A DNA stretch of 64,000 nt from Brachionus rotundiformis. Its lineage: Eukaryota > Rotifera > Eurotatoria > Ploima > Brachionidae. Where the stretch lies: positions 1-64,000 of the forward strand of contig JAESIW010000203.1 of NCBI GenBank assembly GCA_016802295.1. The letters are read 5' to 3'. The notes beneath the pieces are model-generated. The model made no database searches, was not told where the DNA came from, and was given only the letters and a program-made list of their open reading frames with translations. Position numbers and translations under genes: made by a program. Shown in pieces: positions 45,401-56,640 of this stretch; the first letter of the stretch is position 1, and every line of letters begins with the position of its first letter.

Positions 45401-46496
45401 GCATTGTTCCAACACTTGACAAGTCAACTCCAAGTCTTGTGCACAAATTTGTATACTCGACACACTCACTAAATTTGCCAATACTGGTCTTTTTCCTTTC
45501 CAAAAACTCACCCAAATCATTCTTGTACAGCTTTTGATTGTATAATACTTCAAAGAAAGGCTTAAAGCGTATTTTGTAATTAGGCAATGTATGCTTGCGT
45601 CTAATAGATCTTCTTATCTGATTGATAAGCAAATAAGTCAATTTTGGCATTGAACGACCATCGAATTGCGATGAGCCTTCCATTTCGACAACAGGTTCCT
45701 AAAAAAGAAAACAACTAAGTTAAGTATTATCATTAAGTGAGGTTTAGTGCCATTATTCATTGATTAGTGTCCCTCAATTTATCTTTCCATAAATATCTGT
45801 TAATTGACTTACCTCAACGAAAGCAAAGTTCCAATGTGTGAACGGCTGCCTGCTGAATTGCAGTCTTATTCTCCCTTTAATGAGAACCACTTTGATGTGA
45901 ACATAGGCAGATTTGCCAAGTATGAGATCGGCATCGACCGATATCGAAAAGCCATTGTTGTACTCAATGTCAACAAGGACAGATAGCTCGTCAATTAGCT
46001 GCTTGGTCGAATCGAGTTTATAGGACTCGACTTTGACCGAGTTTACCACAGGAAAACTTGTACCCAAACTAAAGTCTCTGGTGCTCAAGCGCTCAATGAA
46101 CTTTCCAGCTGCTTTTGTGGTCAATAGCTCTTCGAAGTCAAGTGTTATTCGACGTATGAGGTAGCGTCTAACTGCTTTTGTATCCTTGAGCTCTTGGAAA
46201 AAAAACTGAAGAAGCAGATTGAGCACATTGGTACGGCTCAGGTCTGCGTCTTTGGTATCTTGGTTCCGGTCAATCATGCCTATAAAAGTCTGTACCAAAA
46301 TGGTTAGATAATTAGTTAATTTTGTTAGGTTAATTACATTTTCTAGTTTAAAGTCTTCGTATTGGGGCTTATCGGTCACTGAACTTTTTGGAAGCTTTTT
46401 TATGTAAAACCAATAAAAGAGCAAAAGAGCCACTGAAGTGAACACTATGGACTGGAGAATGTTCCATATTAGCCAGTTAATTAGGTACGTAATCAT
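42416..46496 (-). CDS. PDZD8: PDZ domain-containing protein 8, SMP lipid-transfer tether, 3 exons
   Basis: Exons (minus): 45813-46496, 44730-45698, 42416-44005; 1080 residues (human 1154). Domains in order: N-terminal membrane segment (about 7-33); SMP domain (about 85-290) with FEELLTTKAAGKF, EYNNGFSISVDADLILGKSAYV, PFTHWNFAFVE, then FDGRSMPKLTYLLINQI and KHTLPNYKIRFKPFF; PDZ-like region (about 430-500) with ICIQKINADSLAGKI; C2-like domain in exon 3; C1 zinc finger (about 765-817) with HKF…CEICKKK…YKCAYCGFIIHQKC; C-terminal coiled coil (about 965-1050). PDZD8 sits in the ER membrane and tethers it to mitochondria, endosomes and lysosomes, moving lipids. Within exon 1 a 48-nt GT…AG segment around 46300-46345 could be an intron or 16 codons. 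Confidence 0.93.
44006..44729 (-). other. PDZD8 intron 2
   Basis: AT-rich ~720-bp intron; no nested gene seen. Confidence 0.6.
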
Positions 46497-47526
46497 TGTT
46501 TATAATTCATTTGTGAGAATAAATTTTTGTTTTTTTCTTCTTAGAAATAAATTATTAGAATTATTTTACTTTGTTGAATATGATTTTAAAAAAATATTAT
46601 AGCTAAATTTTGTTGAATTTTTCTCATTAGATGCAAAATAAGATAAGTCAAATAATTTAAAATCAATATAATCAAATTTTAGTTATGTATGTTATCTTGC
46701 TATTGTTTAAAAATGATTAAAAATTATTAGTTAGTCATCCAAATTAGTTAATATTAATGCTTCATTTGATCGCGTTAGATTTAAAGTAATTAAATATAGA
46801 AAGCTATTATGATGACAAATTTTAATTTATTATACACCTAACCATTAATGCTTAATCTTGATATGTTTGGAAAAAAAACATATTGAACCATTATGCAATC
46901 ATTATGCAAGCGCTAAGAGCTTTAGATTAATTTTGCCATTTAGCTTCATGGTAGCCAGAGGTCCAGCCAGAGTTAAGTTCAAATTAATACAACAGAATTT
47001 TATTTGTGGTTAAAAAAAAAAATTAGCTAACAAATGATAAAAAACTTTTTATAGAAGCCTAAAAATAATTTTATAGTCAAAATTTTCATCTCCTTAAAAT
47101 GAAAATTATATTATTTTAATTTGAAAAATTTTAAATTAAATATGCAAAACAAGCTGAGACAAAAACTTAAAATTATTACTTTAACGATAAAAAGAAATAC
47201 CTGTAATTTAAATTTTTTAAATGATATTTTATTTATGTAACTAAAAGACATTAAAAAAATTATGAAATTATATACTTAAAATTTAAAATATGATACAACA
47301 TTAAATATATTGAATTTATTGGATCGTTCTACTTATTTTATGACAATAAAAAAATTTTCTATAAAATAAAATATTATTGACAAAAAAATTAAATTTGAAA
47401 ATGAAAATGAAAATTTAATGATAAATATCATGAATATTACATACAAAATATAAATGAGGAATCATAAAGAAAATAATTTTAATTATTTTATTATGATTTA
47501 ATTATAAAACAAAAAATACTATTTAT
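46497..47526. other. Intergenic, AT-rich
   Basis: PDZD8 upstream region and 3' flank of the LRR gene. A slightly GC-richer patch near 46895-46980 has no ORF. Confidence 0.5.
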
Positions 47527-48653
47527 TTAAATTTTTTTCCTATTATATGATAAATCTAAGTGCCTTAGTGACGGCATAAAGCGAAATAAATCTTCGTCAA
47601 TAGTTTCAACAAAATTCCACTTGAGGTCTAAAATTAAAATTTTTTTTATATTAACATCTAAGTAGACTCTTCTAATTGTATTATTAGAAGCTTTAAATTC
47701 TAATAAACTTTGACATTCTATCAATAAATTAAGATCCAAGTGTTTTAATCTATTAAAACTTATATTAACAAAAATCAAATTTTTCAAATCTTTAAAACAC
47801 ATTTTGTCCAAGTTTTCAATTTGATTCATTGATAAATCCAAATATTCCAAATTTTCCAGCCGATTCAAACAGCTTGAAATCGACTTTAATCTATTCTTTG
47901 ATAGATTAAGCTTTTTGAGTTGATTCAAGTCCTTAAAACAGTTTGGGTCAATTTGTTGCAAGCAGTTTGACTGAAGATGAAGTTCCACCAACTTTTGGCA
48001 ATTTAGAACATAACTGAAACAATTCTCAATCTTGTCTATTTGGTGACACATCAAATGAAGTTCGCTCAAATTAGCATAATTCTCTCTGCTTAACTCTAAA
48101 GTGGTCAATTGGTTCCATAAATCTATAGAATACTTAACCAATAAGTATGATTCAAGCTCATCCTTGGAAAAAATACATAATTTATTTTTTGGTCTTTCAG
48201 GCTACTCACTGAATCCAAGCAAGTGGCTCTGATGGTCATTTTTTTTGTTTTAGTCCATTCAATTACATGCTTTCTGAAATAATATAAACAAAAAGGAGTA
48301 AATTTATTAATAGAAATAGTAAATTCAGATTACTCAATTAATTTTCTTGATTTTGGAATAATAAATTTATCTGTTTGGACAAGCTGACCAAAGTTGTTTA
48401 ATGGCGATTTGATGAAGAAAAGAAATTTTTTCTCAAATAAAACACAGTTTATTAACTGAAAAGACTTAATTGAGCTAAAATTTATTTCCAAATTATTATA
48501 GCTAAAATTTTTGGTAAATTTAATCCGCTCCAAGTATTCGTCAAGGATATTTTTTGATCTTTCATCATCGGGAACATTTGAATAAACCTCTGTTTTAAGT
48601 CGCTCATAATAGCCGAATATTAAGTTCTTATAAAATTTTAAATCTTTAGACAT
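47527..48653 (-). CDS. Leucine-rich-repeat protein of unknown role, 339 aa, 3 exons
   Basis: Exons (minus): 48334-48653, 48210-48273 (64 bp), 47527-48162; introns of 60 and 47 bp, frames closing exactly. Residues ~1-145 form a non-repeat, mixed-charge region without recognised motifs. From ~residue 150 there are at least seven LRRs of the LxxLxLxxNxLxxL type (for example LVELHLQSNCLQQI, LKKLNLSKNRLKSI, LEYLDLSMNQIENL), ending at LRHLDLSYNRKKI just before the stop. There is no signal peptide or membrane segment, so it is probably an intracellular, protein-binding protein. A Rab geranylgeranyltransferase alpha-like arrangement (N-terminal part plus LRR tail) was considered, but the N-terminus does not match. 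Orthology is unknown. Confidence 0.75.
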
Positions 48654-49145
48654 TTAAAACAATAAAAATAATCAAATAAACTTCAATTTTAAACAAACTT
48701 ACCTGATTTGTTTCTAATGAGAGAATATTAATAAACCAAATTAATTTAAGAATTCTCTTAAGTTTTAAGTTTTTTTTCAGAAAATTTTTTTTTTTTTTTA
48801 AATGAAACTCTACATAAGAAACAAAGCTTTTTTTAAAATTATTTATTTGTTTATTTTAGTTTTATCAAATGAGACAATCTCTTAAAAAATATCCTATTTT
48901 AATTTAAAACAAATTAATAACTAATTTAGCAAATATTAAGTTAAATTATAATAGACAATTTTTCTCATTTTATAAAAGTCATACTTATAAACTTTAATCT
49001 TAAAAATATTAATCTTTATTATAACATTTTTTTGAAGGTAGTAATCTCGAACAAAAATTAAATAAATAAAATTATTTCTTAAAATTTATTAATTATTAGT
49101 TTCAATATATAAACAGTAAATTAATTCCTTTCCAAATACAAATAT
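48654..49145. other. Intergenic, AT-rich
   Basis: No feature seen beyond poly-T runs. It contains the 3' flank of the IF-3 gene and the upstream region of the LRR gene. Confidence 0.5.
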
Positions 49146-49876
49146 CTAGTTCGAATTTTTTGAATCTATATTAATAAGAATTTGATTTTCATTAATTTGG
49201 TTCACTTTAAACTTGGCAAATGTAATCACTTTTCTTAAATTATCCACAAATTCTTCTTGCAGTTTGGGAATATTTTTTTCCTTTAAAAAAATTTTAATAT
49301 TTAATTAATTAAATTTAAAAAAAAAAATACTTTTCTATTTTGAATTTTAGAGATGATTTTAATTCGAATTGGATGTCCTTTTTCATAAAAACTTTTAACC
49401 ATTTTTAATTTGATTTCCAAATCATGCTCCGATATGCCTAAATTAATATCTATCTCTTTTTCTTTTGTAACTTTATGGGAACTGTCCTCATTTTTATGCT
49501 CGCTCTTGATTTTTATCTGAGCTTTGAACAACTCTTGACCAGTCATAAGTTTAAACTTTGGTGGCGAACAGCTCTCGTCAATTATTACCAGCTTGAGCTC
49601 GGACGCATTGGCAAGCTCTCTGGCTCTATCCATCCTTACTCGACCTAAGTTTTTTCCATCTCTGTCAATCAATTCAACTACTAGATGCTTGTTTGCATTT
49701 GTTACGGCAACAGTGGTTGGTTTAAATACTTTGGCGCGGTTTGTTGGAGTCTTAAAATTTATTGAATAAGCTTTTATAGATAAGCTGGACAATAATTCAG
49801 CGTTTTTTAGCAAATATGATTTAGTTGATAAACTTTTAATATTTGGAACTAATCGCAAAAATCTTAAATGAGACAT
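49146..49876 (-). CDS. MTIF3: Mitochondrial translation initiation factor IF-3, 2 exons, 226 aa
   Basis: Exons 49331-49876 and 49146-49280 (minus), phase-0 intron of 50 bp. The first ~40 residues are basic, Ser/Leu-rich and lack acids, a mitochondrial presequence. The IF3-N domain is seen in VELIDRDGKNLGRVRMDRA and ELKLVIIDESCSPPKFKLM. The IF3-C domain starts with the characteristic EIDINLGISEHDLEIKLKMV, then FYEKGHPIRIKI, and exon 2 ends the fold (EEFVDNLRKV). IF-3 binds the mitochondrial small subunit, keeps the subunits apart and helps select the initiator. The C-terminus is short, as in other animal MTIF3. The protein is divergent, but the order of motifs is convincing. Confidence 0.82.
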
Positions 49877-50088
49877 TTTTAATATTAATATATTTTAATT
49901 TTTAATATTTCTATTTTTTTTAAAAGCAATTTTTAATTTACAATAGTTTTTATTCAGATTGTATTATTTTATGTACTTTTTTAATATAATTTTCAAAAGT
50001 TAACAATATACTAAATTAAAACTAAAAAATATTTAATGATTAAAAATGAAAAAATTTTATTAACTTAAAATAATTAATTATTTTAAAT

Positions 50089-51522
50089 TTAAAAAAATTC
50101 AATTTGTTTGTCGGAGGGATATTCAATTGAATATTTAATTAAATTTTCCATCGTTTGTCCAGGTTCTAAAGTTAAACAAAACTCCAAACATCCTTGTTTG
50201 ACAAGTTTAACTTTGGAATTTTGTCTATTCGGTTCCAACAGCCTAACACATATTTTTTCATCACAACTTGTTGGTATTAAATCCCAAATAAACAGCTCTT
50301 TCTGATCATCAGAATTATTTGACACACAAAACTTTTGCTCAAGCACATAGCTAGTCTTTTTGTCAATTAATCTACCTTTAGAGATTGATAAAGGCTTATA
50401 TGTTATCCTTATTGAGTCATCATATCCTATTATCATCTCTATTTCTTCCAAAAGAGACCAATTTTTGATTTTTGTACTTCTCATAAAATTTTCGTTCAAG
50501 AAAATATTGGAGTCTCCTTCTATAAAAGTGTGTCCACTTGTATTGATTATTTTGGCTTTTACCAATAATTCAGAGCATTTACTTGCAGCTGTTTCATATC
50601 TTAAGTGTGTGTTAAGATTAATTTTGGAAGCTAAAATTCTATTTAGACCAGATTTGATCGTAACTTTTTGTTCTGGAACAAAAACTGAGCCAATATTGCA
50701 ACCAGTTTGAGTTTGGTTTGCATTGGAACTCTTCATCTTGTTATCAATGTGATACCTCATATCTTCGAGCATTTGTTGAAAGCTTTTAGATTGTAGAGCC
50801 TTGAATTTTACCATGGGAGCTTCGTAATTAGAGCCAATGCTACATGACCAAAATGAAGCTAAAGTGTCATGCCAATCTTCACCTAATCCATGCTCAACCA
50901 AAGCATAAATAAAAACTTGTAAATTTTTTGACTTCGAGTTAAATTTAAAATCATATTGAGGTGTCCAATAAATACCAGAACATTGATAAGAAATTTCTAA
51001 GCTCAAGTCATAGTCATTTTGGGGAGTCTCTACCGAAATATTGACTTCATATGATCCCATTGAATACTTTTCTTGCAATTTATCTTTTAAATTTTTTATC
51101 TTATCTTCACATTTTTTCTTCTCGTTTTGAATCAACGACTCTTTTTCGTAGAAAGAATCGATAAATTTGAAAAATTTATCTGGATCGCTTTGTTCCGCAA
51201 CACTGTAACCAAAACAATTTAATAGTTTAAGCTTTTTGTGTAAGTTTTCAAGTTTAATGGTTTCAGAGTAAAGCTGATCTTCTATTTCTTTCAAGTAAGA
51301 TAATTCCTTGGACGTCTTTTGAATAGCCACATGACTTATTTGAGCATTGCTGGTCAGTTTAATGCTGTTAGGGATGATTAAAGATGGTAGATCACATACT
51401 TTCAACTCAATCTTTGAACTGGACAAAATTTTAATTGATTTTTTAATTTCTACTGCATTAAAAAATATCTTTAAATGGTCACATTTAAAGTCATTAATAG
51501 ATAAAATTTTTCTATTAGCCAT
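50089..51522 (-). CDS. DUF4140/DUF4139 domain protein (F37C4.5/mucoidy inhibitor-like), 477 aa
   Basis: Single exon, true ATG. The N-terminal ~75 residues form the DUF4140 region, followed by a coiled coil (about 75-165). The DUF4139 part starts at YEVNISVETPQNDYDLSLEISYQ and continues with the hallmark GIYWTPQYDF, ending with a beta-rich region that includes FIWDLIPTS and an FCLTLEPGQT motif. The layout and the YW-P-YD signature match the widespread eukaryote/bacteria family that contains C. elegans F37C4.5 and bacterial MuiA-like proteins. The biochemical role is unknown. The length (typically 500-600) is slightly short. Confidence 0.85.
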   Translation of the reverse strand: MANRKILSINDFKCDHLKIFFNAVEIKKSIKILSSSKIELKVCDLPSLIIPNSIKLTSNAQISHVAIQKTSKELSYLKEIEDQLYSETIKLENLHKKLKLLNCFGYSVAEQSDPDKFFKFIDSFYEKESLIQNEKKKCEDKIKNLKDKLQEKYSMGSYEVNISVETPQNDYDLSLEISYQCSGIYWTPQYDFKFNSKSKNLQVFIYALVEHGLGEDWHDTLASFWSCSIGSNYEAPMVKFKALQSKSFQQMLEDMRYHIDNKMKSSNANQTQTGCNIGSVFVPEQKVTIKSGLNRILASKINLNTHLRYETAASKCSELLVKAKIINTSGHTFIEGDSNIFLNENFMRSTKIKNWSLLEEIEMIIGYDDSIRITYKPLSISKGRLIDKKTSYVLEQKFCVSNNSDDQKELFIWDLIPTSCDEKICVRLLEPNRQNSKVKLVKQGCLEFCLTLEPGQTMENLIKYSIEYPSDKQIEFF

Positions 51523-54126
51523 TGTTTTATTTATTTAATGGTAAATTTAAAGATTATGAACTAAAATTGAAAATTTCATACTTGGCTAAACAATGGCCTT
51601 CAAGGTACTATTTTTCTAATAATTTTATTTAATTGGTTTGGTGAGAAAATAAAATTCAAATAGACTTTATTTCTAGAGTTTCTTTTTTATTACCTCAAAA
51701 ATTATAAAATGATAATAATTTCATTTTGAAAAATTAGACCTTAATTGAATTTATCAAGGCCTTAATTTTTTTTTTCAAAACGTTTTATGATTCAAGTACA
51801 GCTGTCTTTAAGTAGGTCTTATGTTAGGAAATTCAATAAAAAGTTTTTAAAATAACAGATTTTTGCCAAATTATTCTAATATTTTAATTAAAAAATTGAT
51901 CTAAAATTTAAATACAAATATTTAAATACCAAATATTTAAATATAATAACAAATATTTAAATGCTTGAAAGTATTTAAAGAATAAATCTTTGAAAATTAA
52001 ATTAAAAAATATATTGTTGAAGGCGAACTGCCATCATCTGACTCATTTTAATGTCAAAGAAATAATAATCGTTAAAATATGGCTTATATTTTTTGTAGTA
52101 GAAAAAAATATTTTTTTTAATAGAATTTTTATTTACTTAAAGTAGGAAAAAATTGGCAATATCTGTTTTGATTTTTTGTTGACCAGTTGAATTTCTCCCA
52201 AGAGCCGATTTTTCTCAATTTTAAGATCTAGAGTTGAAAATTCTAATAATTCAATCGAATACCAATTACTTGGTTGCATATGTAGTTTTTTTCCAATATT
52301 ATCAACTGCAAATACCCAACTTCCAAATCTGATGTTTATTTCGATTACTTGCATTGAATCACTCTAAATTTTATATTCATTGTAACTGTACCAGGCCTAT
52401 TTTTGAAAACACGCTTTGTACAGTTCTTTAGTTGCTTGTTGATCATTCTTTCACGCTATGACCATATAAACTGTTCGTCCACTTAGAGTAAATTTTAATA
52501 TTCTTTTTTTTAAGCGAGTCCATTCGTGAGTAGAAACGCTGCAAATTTTTCGGTTGTGTAGAACTTTGGGTTCCAGTCCCTATTACAAAAAGAGATAATC
52601 AATGATATCAATTTTTTTCAAGTATCAGTTTTAACAGAACATTTTGAACAATTAGTATTAAGTGAATTATTTTTTCTACTTTTCTAAGGTACTTAGGCTA
52701 AATTTTATCATTTCATTTAAGCTTATTATGGGTGGGAAGCCAATTCATTTTTGAGTAACTGAAAATTTAAGAAAAAATATTTTTATTTATATTTCTTATA
52801 TTCTTAATTGAAATTTTCTTAATTGTTTAATCGAATAAATATGAAATTTATATAAAAAAAGTTTTTCTATCAAAAATCTTCTTATTCCTTTGTTATAATC
52901 GGTTTAATATAAAACTGGTTTCAAAATCAAACCAGTTTCCCAACCCTATTATTAAGCCACCAGAGATAACTGTGATATTTCTTTTAGTGGGCTCAATTTA
53001 ATAGTTTTTTCTCTTGAAGTGAAATATTAAGGTTTAAATTATTTTAAATTAAAAACTTAATTTTAAAACATCATTTAAATAAGGATTTTTGTTAACAAAA
53101 ATAATGACATTGATGATAATATTCTTGAATGAAATTAAATAACCTTAAAAATAATTCAATCGATAATTCACATTCTTAAGTTAATTAATAGATTTATATA
53201 AGTTTGGAGTTATGATTAAAATTCTAATTTTAGGGGCAATCAGGTATTAAAATATTAGAATTTAGAAAAAATTTTTGGATACTATGAAATTTAAGTGTAC
53301 ACATTTTTAAATGATGATATTTTATTAAAAATATTTCCTCTAAATCAATCGAATTGTAAATATTTTTCTTTTGTTTTGCCATTACGTCCTGAATTAAACA
53401 AATAATAAAAAAATATTATTGTTTGAATCTAATCAAAACCAAAACCAAATTTTTGAAACCAAATTCCAAAATTTATTAAAGCTTTGAAAAAATATTTAAT
53501 AAAAGTACCAACAAGAATTTAGTTTTTTTTAAGAGAAGAATCAATTCTCTGAAAATTTTCAATTGGAATTAAAATCTTCTTTCCAGTTTTCGACTATTTT
53601 CGATAGTCAATACTAACACAAACATTAATTTGAATAGATATCAATGATAGGAATATAAAACCGTTCGAGTATATAAATGATAAGCTTTTTTTTTTTAATT
53701 CTTATATTGACTATTGATCATAAAGAATTTATTGTTTGAACGTGATATTTCGTCATTTAAAAAAAATTAAAAATACATTTGTATTTTAATAAAGAAATTA
53801 AATACTTTAAGTCTAATTCTATATCTATTCAAATAATAGCTAAGATTATCTTATCAAATCAAATCTTGTTCACAAAGTCAATTAAATTAAAGAATAAACG
53901 AAAAAAATATATTTTTTTTTAAATTAATATTTTTAAATAGTTTATTGTATTCCTTGCCATTAAATTTTATTGTTCAATTTTTTATAATTTTAGAAGAGTT
54001 AAATAAATCATTTTTGATATTTTATTTACTCCACATCCGTTATCTGAAAAGCAGATAAGGCATAAAATTTTCAAAATTGATAAAAAATTGTAAATTTTAA
54101 TATTGTTTTTCTTTCTGTTTTTAGTT
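51523..54126. other. Long AT-rich intergenic region
   Basis: It contains a tRNA-like fragment (52513-52586). A weak minus-strand ORF at 52133-52354 (73 aa) could be an exon because an ..TTTAG acceptor-like site precedes its ATG, but no partner exon was found and it is not called. The ATATTTAAATAC motif recurs around 51910-51965. Confidence 0.5.
52513..52586 (+). repeat. tRNA-like (SINE-like) fragment
   Basis: It has a perfect T-arm-like GGGTTCCAGTCCC at 52568-52580, preceded by a D-arm-like GTGAGTAGAAACGC ~40 bases upstream. No complementary acceptor stem, so a tRNA-derived SINE remnant is preferred over a tRNA gene. Confidence 0.35.
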
Positions 54127-55734
54127 ATGTATTTCAATAAAAGAATTTTTTTTTATTTTCTTATATTAATAACTACTTGTCTAATAACTTACTCGTTATT
54201 AATTATACAAAATAGAAATGATGTTATATTTGAAAAGCTTTTTTTCAATGAAGAATGGGAGTCATTAAATAATAGACAATTCTTCAGAAAACAATCGCTC
54301 TTTTATCTTAATGATCTGAATTTATTGATGATAAATTTCATAGACATGCGGCCTGAGCAGTCTTTATTTGTCAAGGTTTATCTAAACTCTGGCAATAAGA
54401 AGTATTCAACAATCTATAAGGCAAGCCAAATTCATACAGTTACCAAAATTGGCTTGGCCAATTTCAAAATGCTCGTGCTAAATTTAGACTCTGATTCTAC
54501 CAAATTCTTGAATCAGAATATGAATAGTACCATTAGTATTAAAATCATGACCAGTAGTCTCAATGAGCATAGACAAAACCACTTAGTTGCCAAAGTGAAA
54601 AATTTTAAAAATAAACCTGAAAAAAAATTGTTGATATGCTCAAAATGTCTCCATAATTACTCAAATCAAAAGTCTCACTCGCTCAAATGGTGGTTTGAGT
54701 TAAACCAAAGACTTGGTTATCAAAAGATATCCGTATGCAACTACTCAATAGAATACTCGGACGTTTATGAGAAAATTTTTCAACAATACTCGAGCATAGT
54801 GGAAGTTACTCAGCTTAAATTTATACCAGATTTTAACCAAGAAGAAAATGGACCTCCAAAGTTTATTCATAAATTCAACTTTACAGATAATAAATATCGC
54901 ATTTATTTTGATTTATTGACAGAATTTATTCTAAATGAGTGCTATTTTGACAATTTTGATAGATACAAGTTTATTAGTGTAATTGATGCGGATGAGACCA
55001 TAATTCCAAAATCAGCTAAATTTCCAACTCAACAAAGTGTTTTTGATTTTATTAAAAGTTCGGATAAAATATCCAAAGAGCTAATATTCAACTCAATTGA
55101 CTGTCAGAATGAGTCATTAGAAGTTGATACTTTCATAGATCAATTGAGCTCAAAATATTCTAGAGTAGATGGAAAATCTTTATATTTTTTACAAGGAATT
55201 TTTGTGACTTATGAAAAATTAATGAAAATTTTTGATCTAATTAGGAAAAAATTTGATGAAAAAAACTTGATTTTTCCATTGAGTTTACCTGTAAAATTTG
55301 ACAATAAATCCGAGATCAAAGTTTTAGTGGACAAAAAAGATTTTGATTATGCAAACAAACTGCTAGAACTTGACAAAAATGTCCTGAGACCTTTTTGGCA
55401 AGAAAACCAACAATATCTGAGCAATCATAATTTGGGAAGATTTTATTTTATCAGTGGATCCAACACTAACTTCTTATATGGAAAAACTATTCATGATACT
55501 AAACAATCGTTTAGAGTCCAGACTCATCAAACTATTTGGCAAATGTATGCTGGAAAAATGAAAAAAGGCATATCCCAAACTTTTGTTCAGCCAAACGATG
55601 GACACGATAGTCATTTTAGATATGAATTTCAAAAATCGATTAAAAAAATTTCCATTAAAGAAATTCAGTTTGATATTTTTTATCTTAATTGTTATTTATT
55701 GCCTATTTTAAAATCATTTAATAAAACAGTATAA
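54127..55734 (+). CDS. GT92 (DUF23)-type glycosyltransferase, type II membrane protein, 535 aa
   Basis: The first ATG of the frame is at 54127; the open frame extends a few codons further upstream without a start. Residues 4-26 form a signal anchor. The catalytic region contains LKWWFELNQRLGYQKISVCNY (nucleotide-sugar fold entry), then DRYKFISVIDADETIIP, where the DxD/DADE motif is the expected metal site, followed later by YFISGSNTNFLYGKTIHDT, a family-like sequence before the terminal HQTIW/YRY-type segment (HFRYEF). This fits GT92 galactosyltransferases of nematodes and other invertebrates, acting in the Golgi. Single exon. No physical link to the SLC26 gene except orientation. Confidence 0.78.
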   Translation: MYFNKRIFFYFLILITTCLITYSLLIIQNRNDVIFEKLFFNEEWESLNNRQFFRKQSLFYLNDLNLLMINFIDMRPEQSLFVKVYLNSGNKKYSTIYKASQIHTVTKIGLANFKMLVLNLDSDSTKFLNQNMNSTISIKIMTSSLNEHRQNHLVAKVKNFKNKPEKKLLICSKCLHNYSNQKSHSLKWWFELNQRLGYQKISVCNYSIEYSDVYEKIFQQYSSIVEVTQLKFIPDFNQEENGPPKFIHKFNFTDNKYRIYFDLLTEFILNECYFDNFDRYKFISVIDADETIIPKSAKFPTQQSVFDFIKSSDKISKELIFNSIDCQNESLEVDTFIDQLSSKYSRVDGKSLYFLQGIFVTYEKLMKIFDLIRKKFDEKNLIFPLSLPVKFDNKSEIKVLVDKKDFDYANKLLELDKNVLRPFWQENQQYLSNHNLGRFYFISGSNTNFLYGKTIHDTKQSFRVQTHQTIWQMYAGKMKKGISQTFVQPNDGHDSHFRYEFQKSIKKISIKEIQFDIFYLNCYLLPILKSFNKTV

Positions 55735-56640
55735 TAATTAATTTTTTTTTCAATGCTCTAGAGAAATAAATTCTAAAAAATTATTGTGATCGAAAATAAA
55801 AATAATAATAATTTTTGAAATAATAATTACGTATAAAGATGCTTAATATTTAAGTATTTTTAGATTTGACATCGGTAATCTGTTCTTAAACCAAGAATTT
55901 TTTAGGAAGAATTTAAAAAGGCTAATAAAAAAACAATTTTTTTTTGGTAAAAAATAACAATATTACAATTTTTAGTAAATTTACCCTTTAACTAAAATCA
56001 TATGTGTAATTAGATCAATTTATATGTTGATCAACAATAAAAATTAGAATTAAACCATATATCTGTTTTGAAATTCTAGTATTTTCTCAAAATCTGATAA
56101 AATTTAAAAAAAATAGTTAATTATTAAATTTTGGTTATTTTTTGAAATATTTCAAAAATTTTCTAAAAATAACTTTAACTAATAAAATAATTTTAGATAA
56201 ATATTTAATTTTTTTCAATTAATACTCTATTAATTTAACAAATTAAGAAATGATTAAAAAATTTTAAAATAGCTTTTTAATTAGTAATTGAATTTAAATT
56301 TTATATGATTTATGCTTTTTAATTTTTATCTCTTTAAAAGATAACTTATAGAAAATAATATATTTCTATAATACAAGAGACAAATGAAAGCTAAAAAATG
56401 CCATGTCACGATTAAAAAATATTTTCTTTTTAGCTAGATAAAAGTAATTTAGGATAATTCAAGTCTTTAAATTCTAATTTTTTATTACCTAGACTAAAAA
56501 AATCACATCCTTATCCTTTGATCAATAGTTTAAAATTTTATCAACATTTTAAGATAAATTTATCAAGTGATTTGTACGAAGCATTTAACTCTTATAAAAT
56601 TAAATAATATACCTAAAAAGTTTTCTAATTTACAACTTGA
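55735..56640. other. Intergenic, AT-rich
   Basis: Nothing recognised; it probably contains the SLC26 promoter. ATTTTTAAAATT-type filler. Confidence 0.5.

Noticed and set aside
52133..52354. Minus-strand ORF of 73 aa as a gene
   Set aside because: Composition is plausible and an acceptor-like TTTAG precedes it, but no partner exon or known motif was found.
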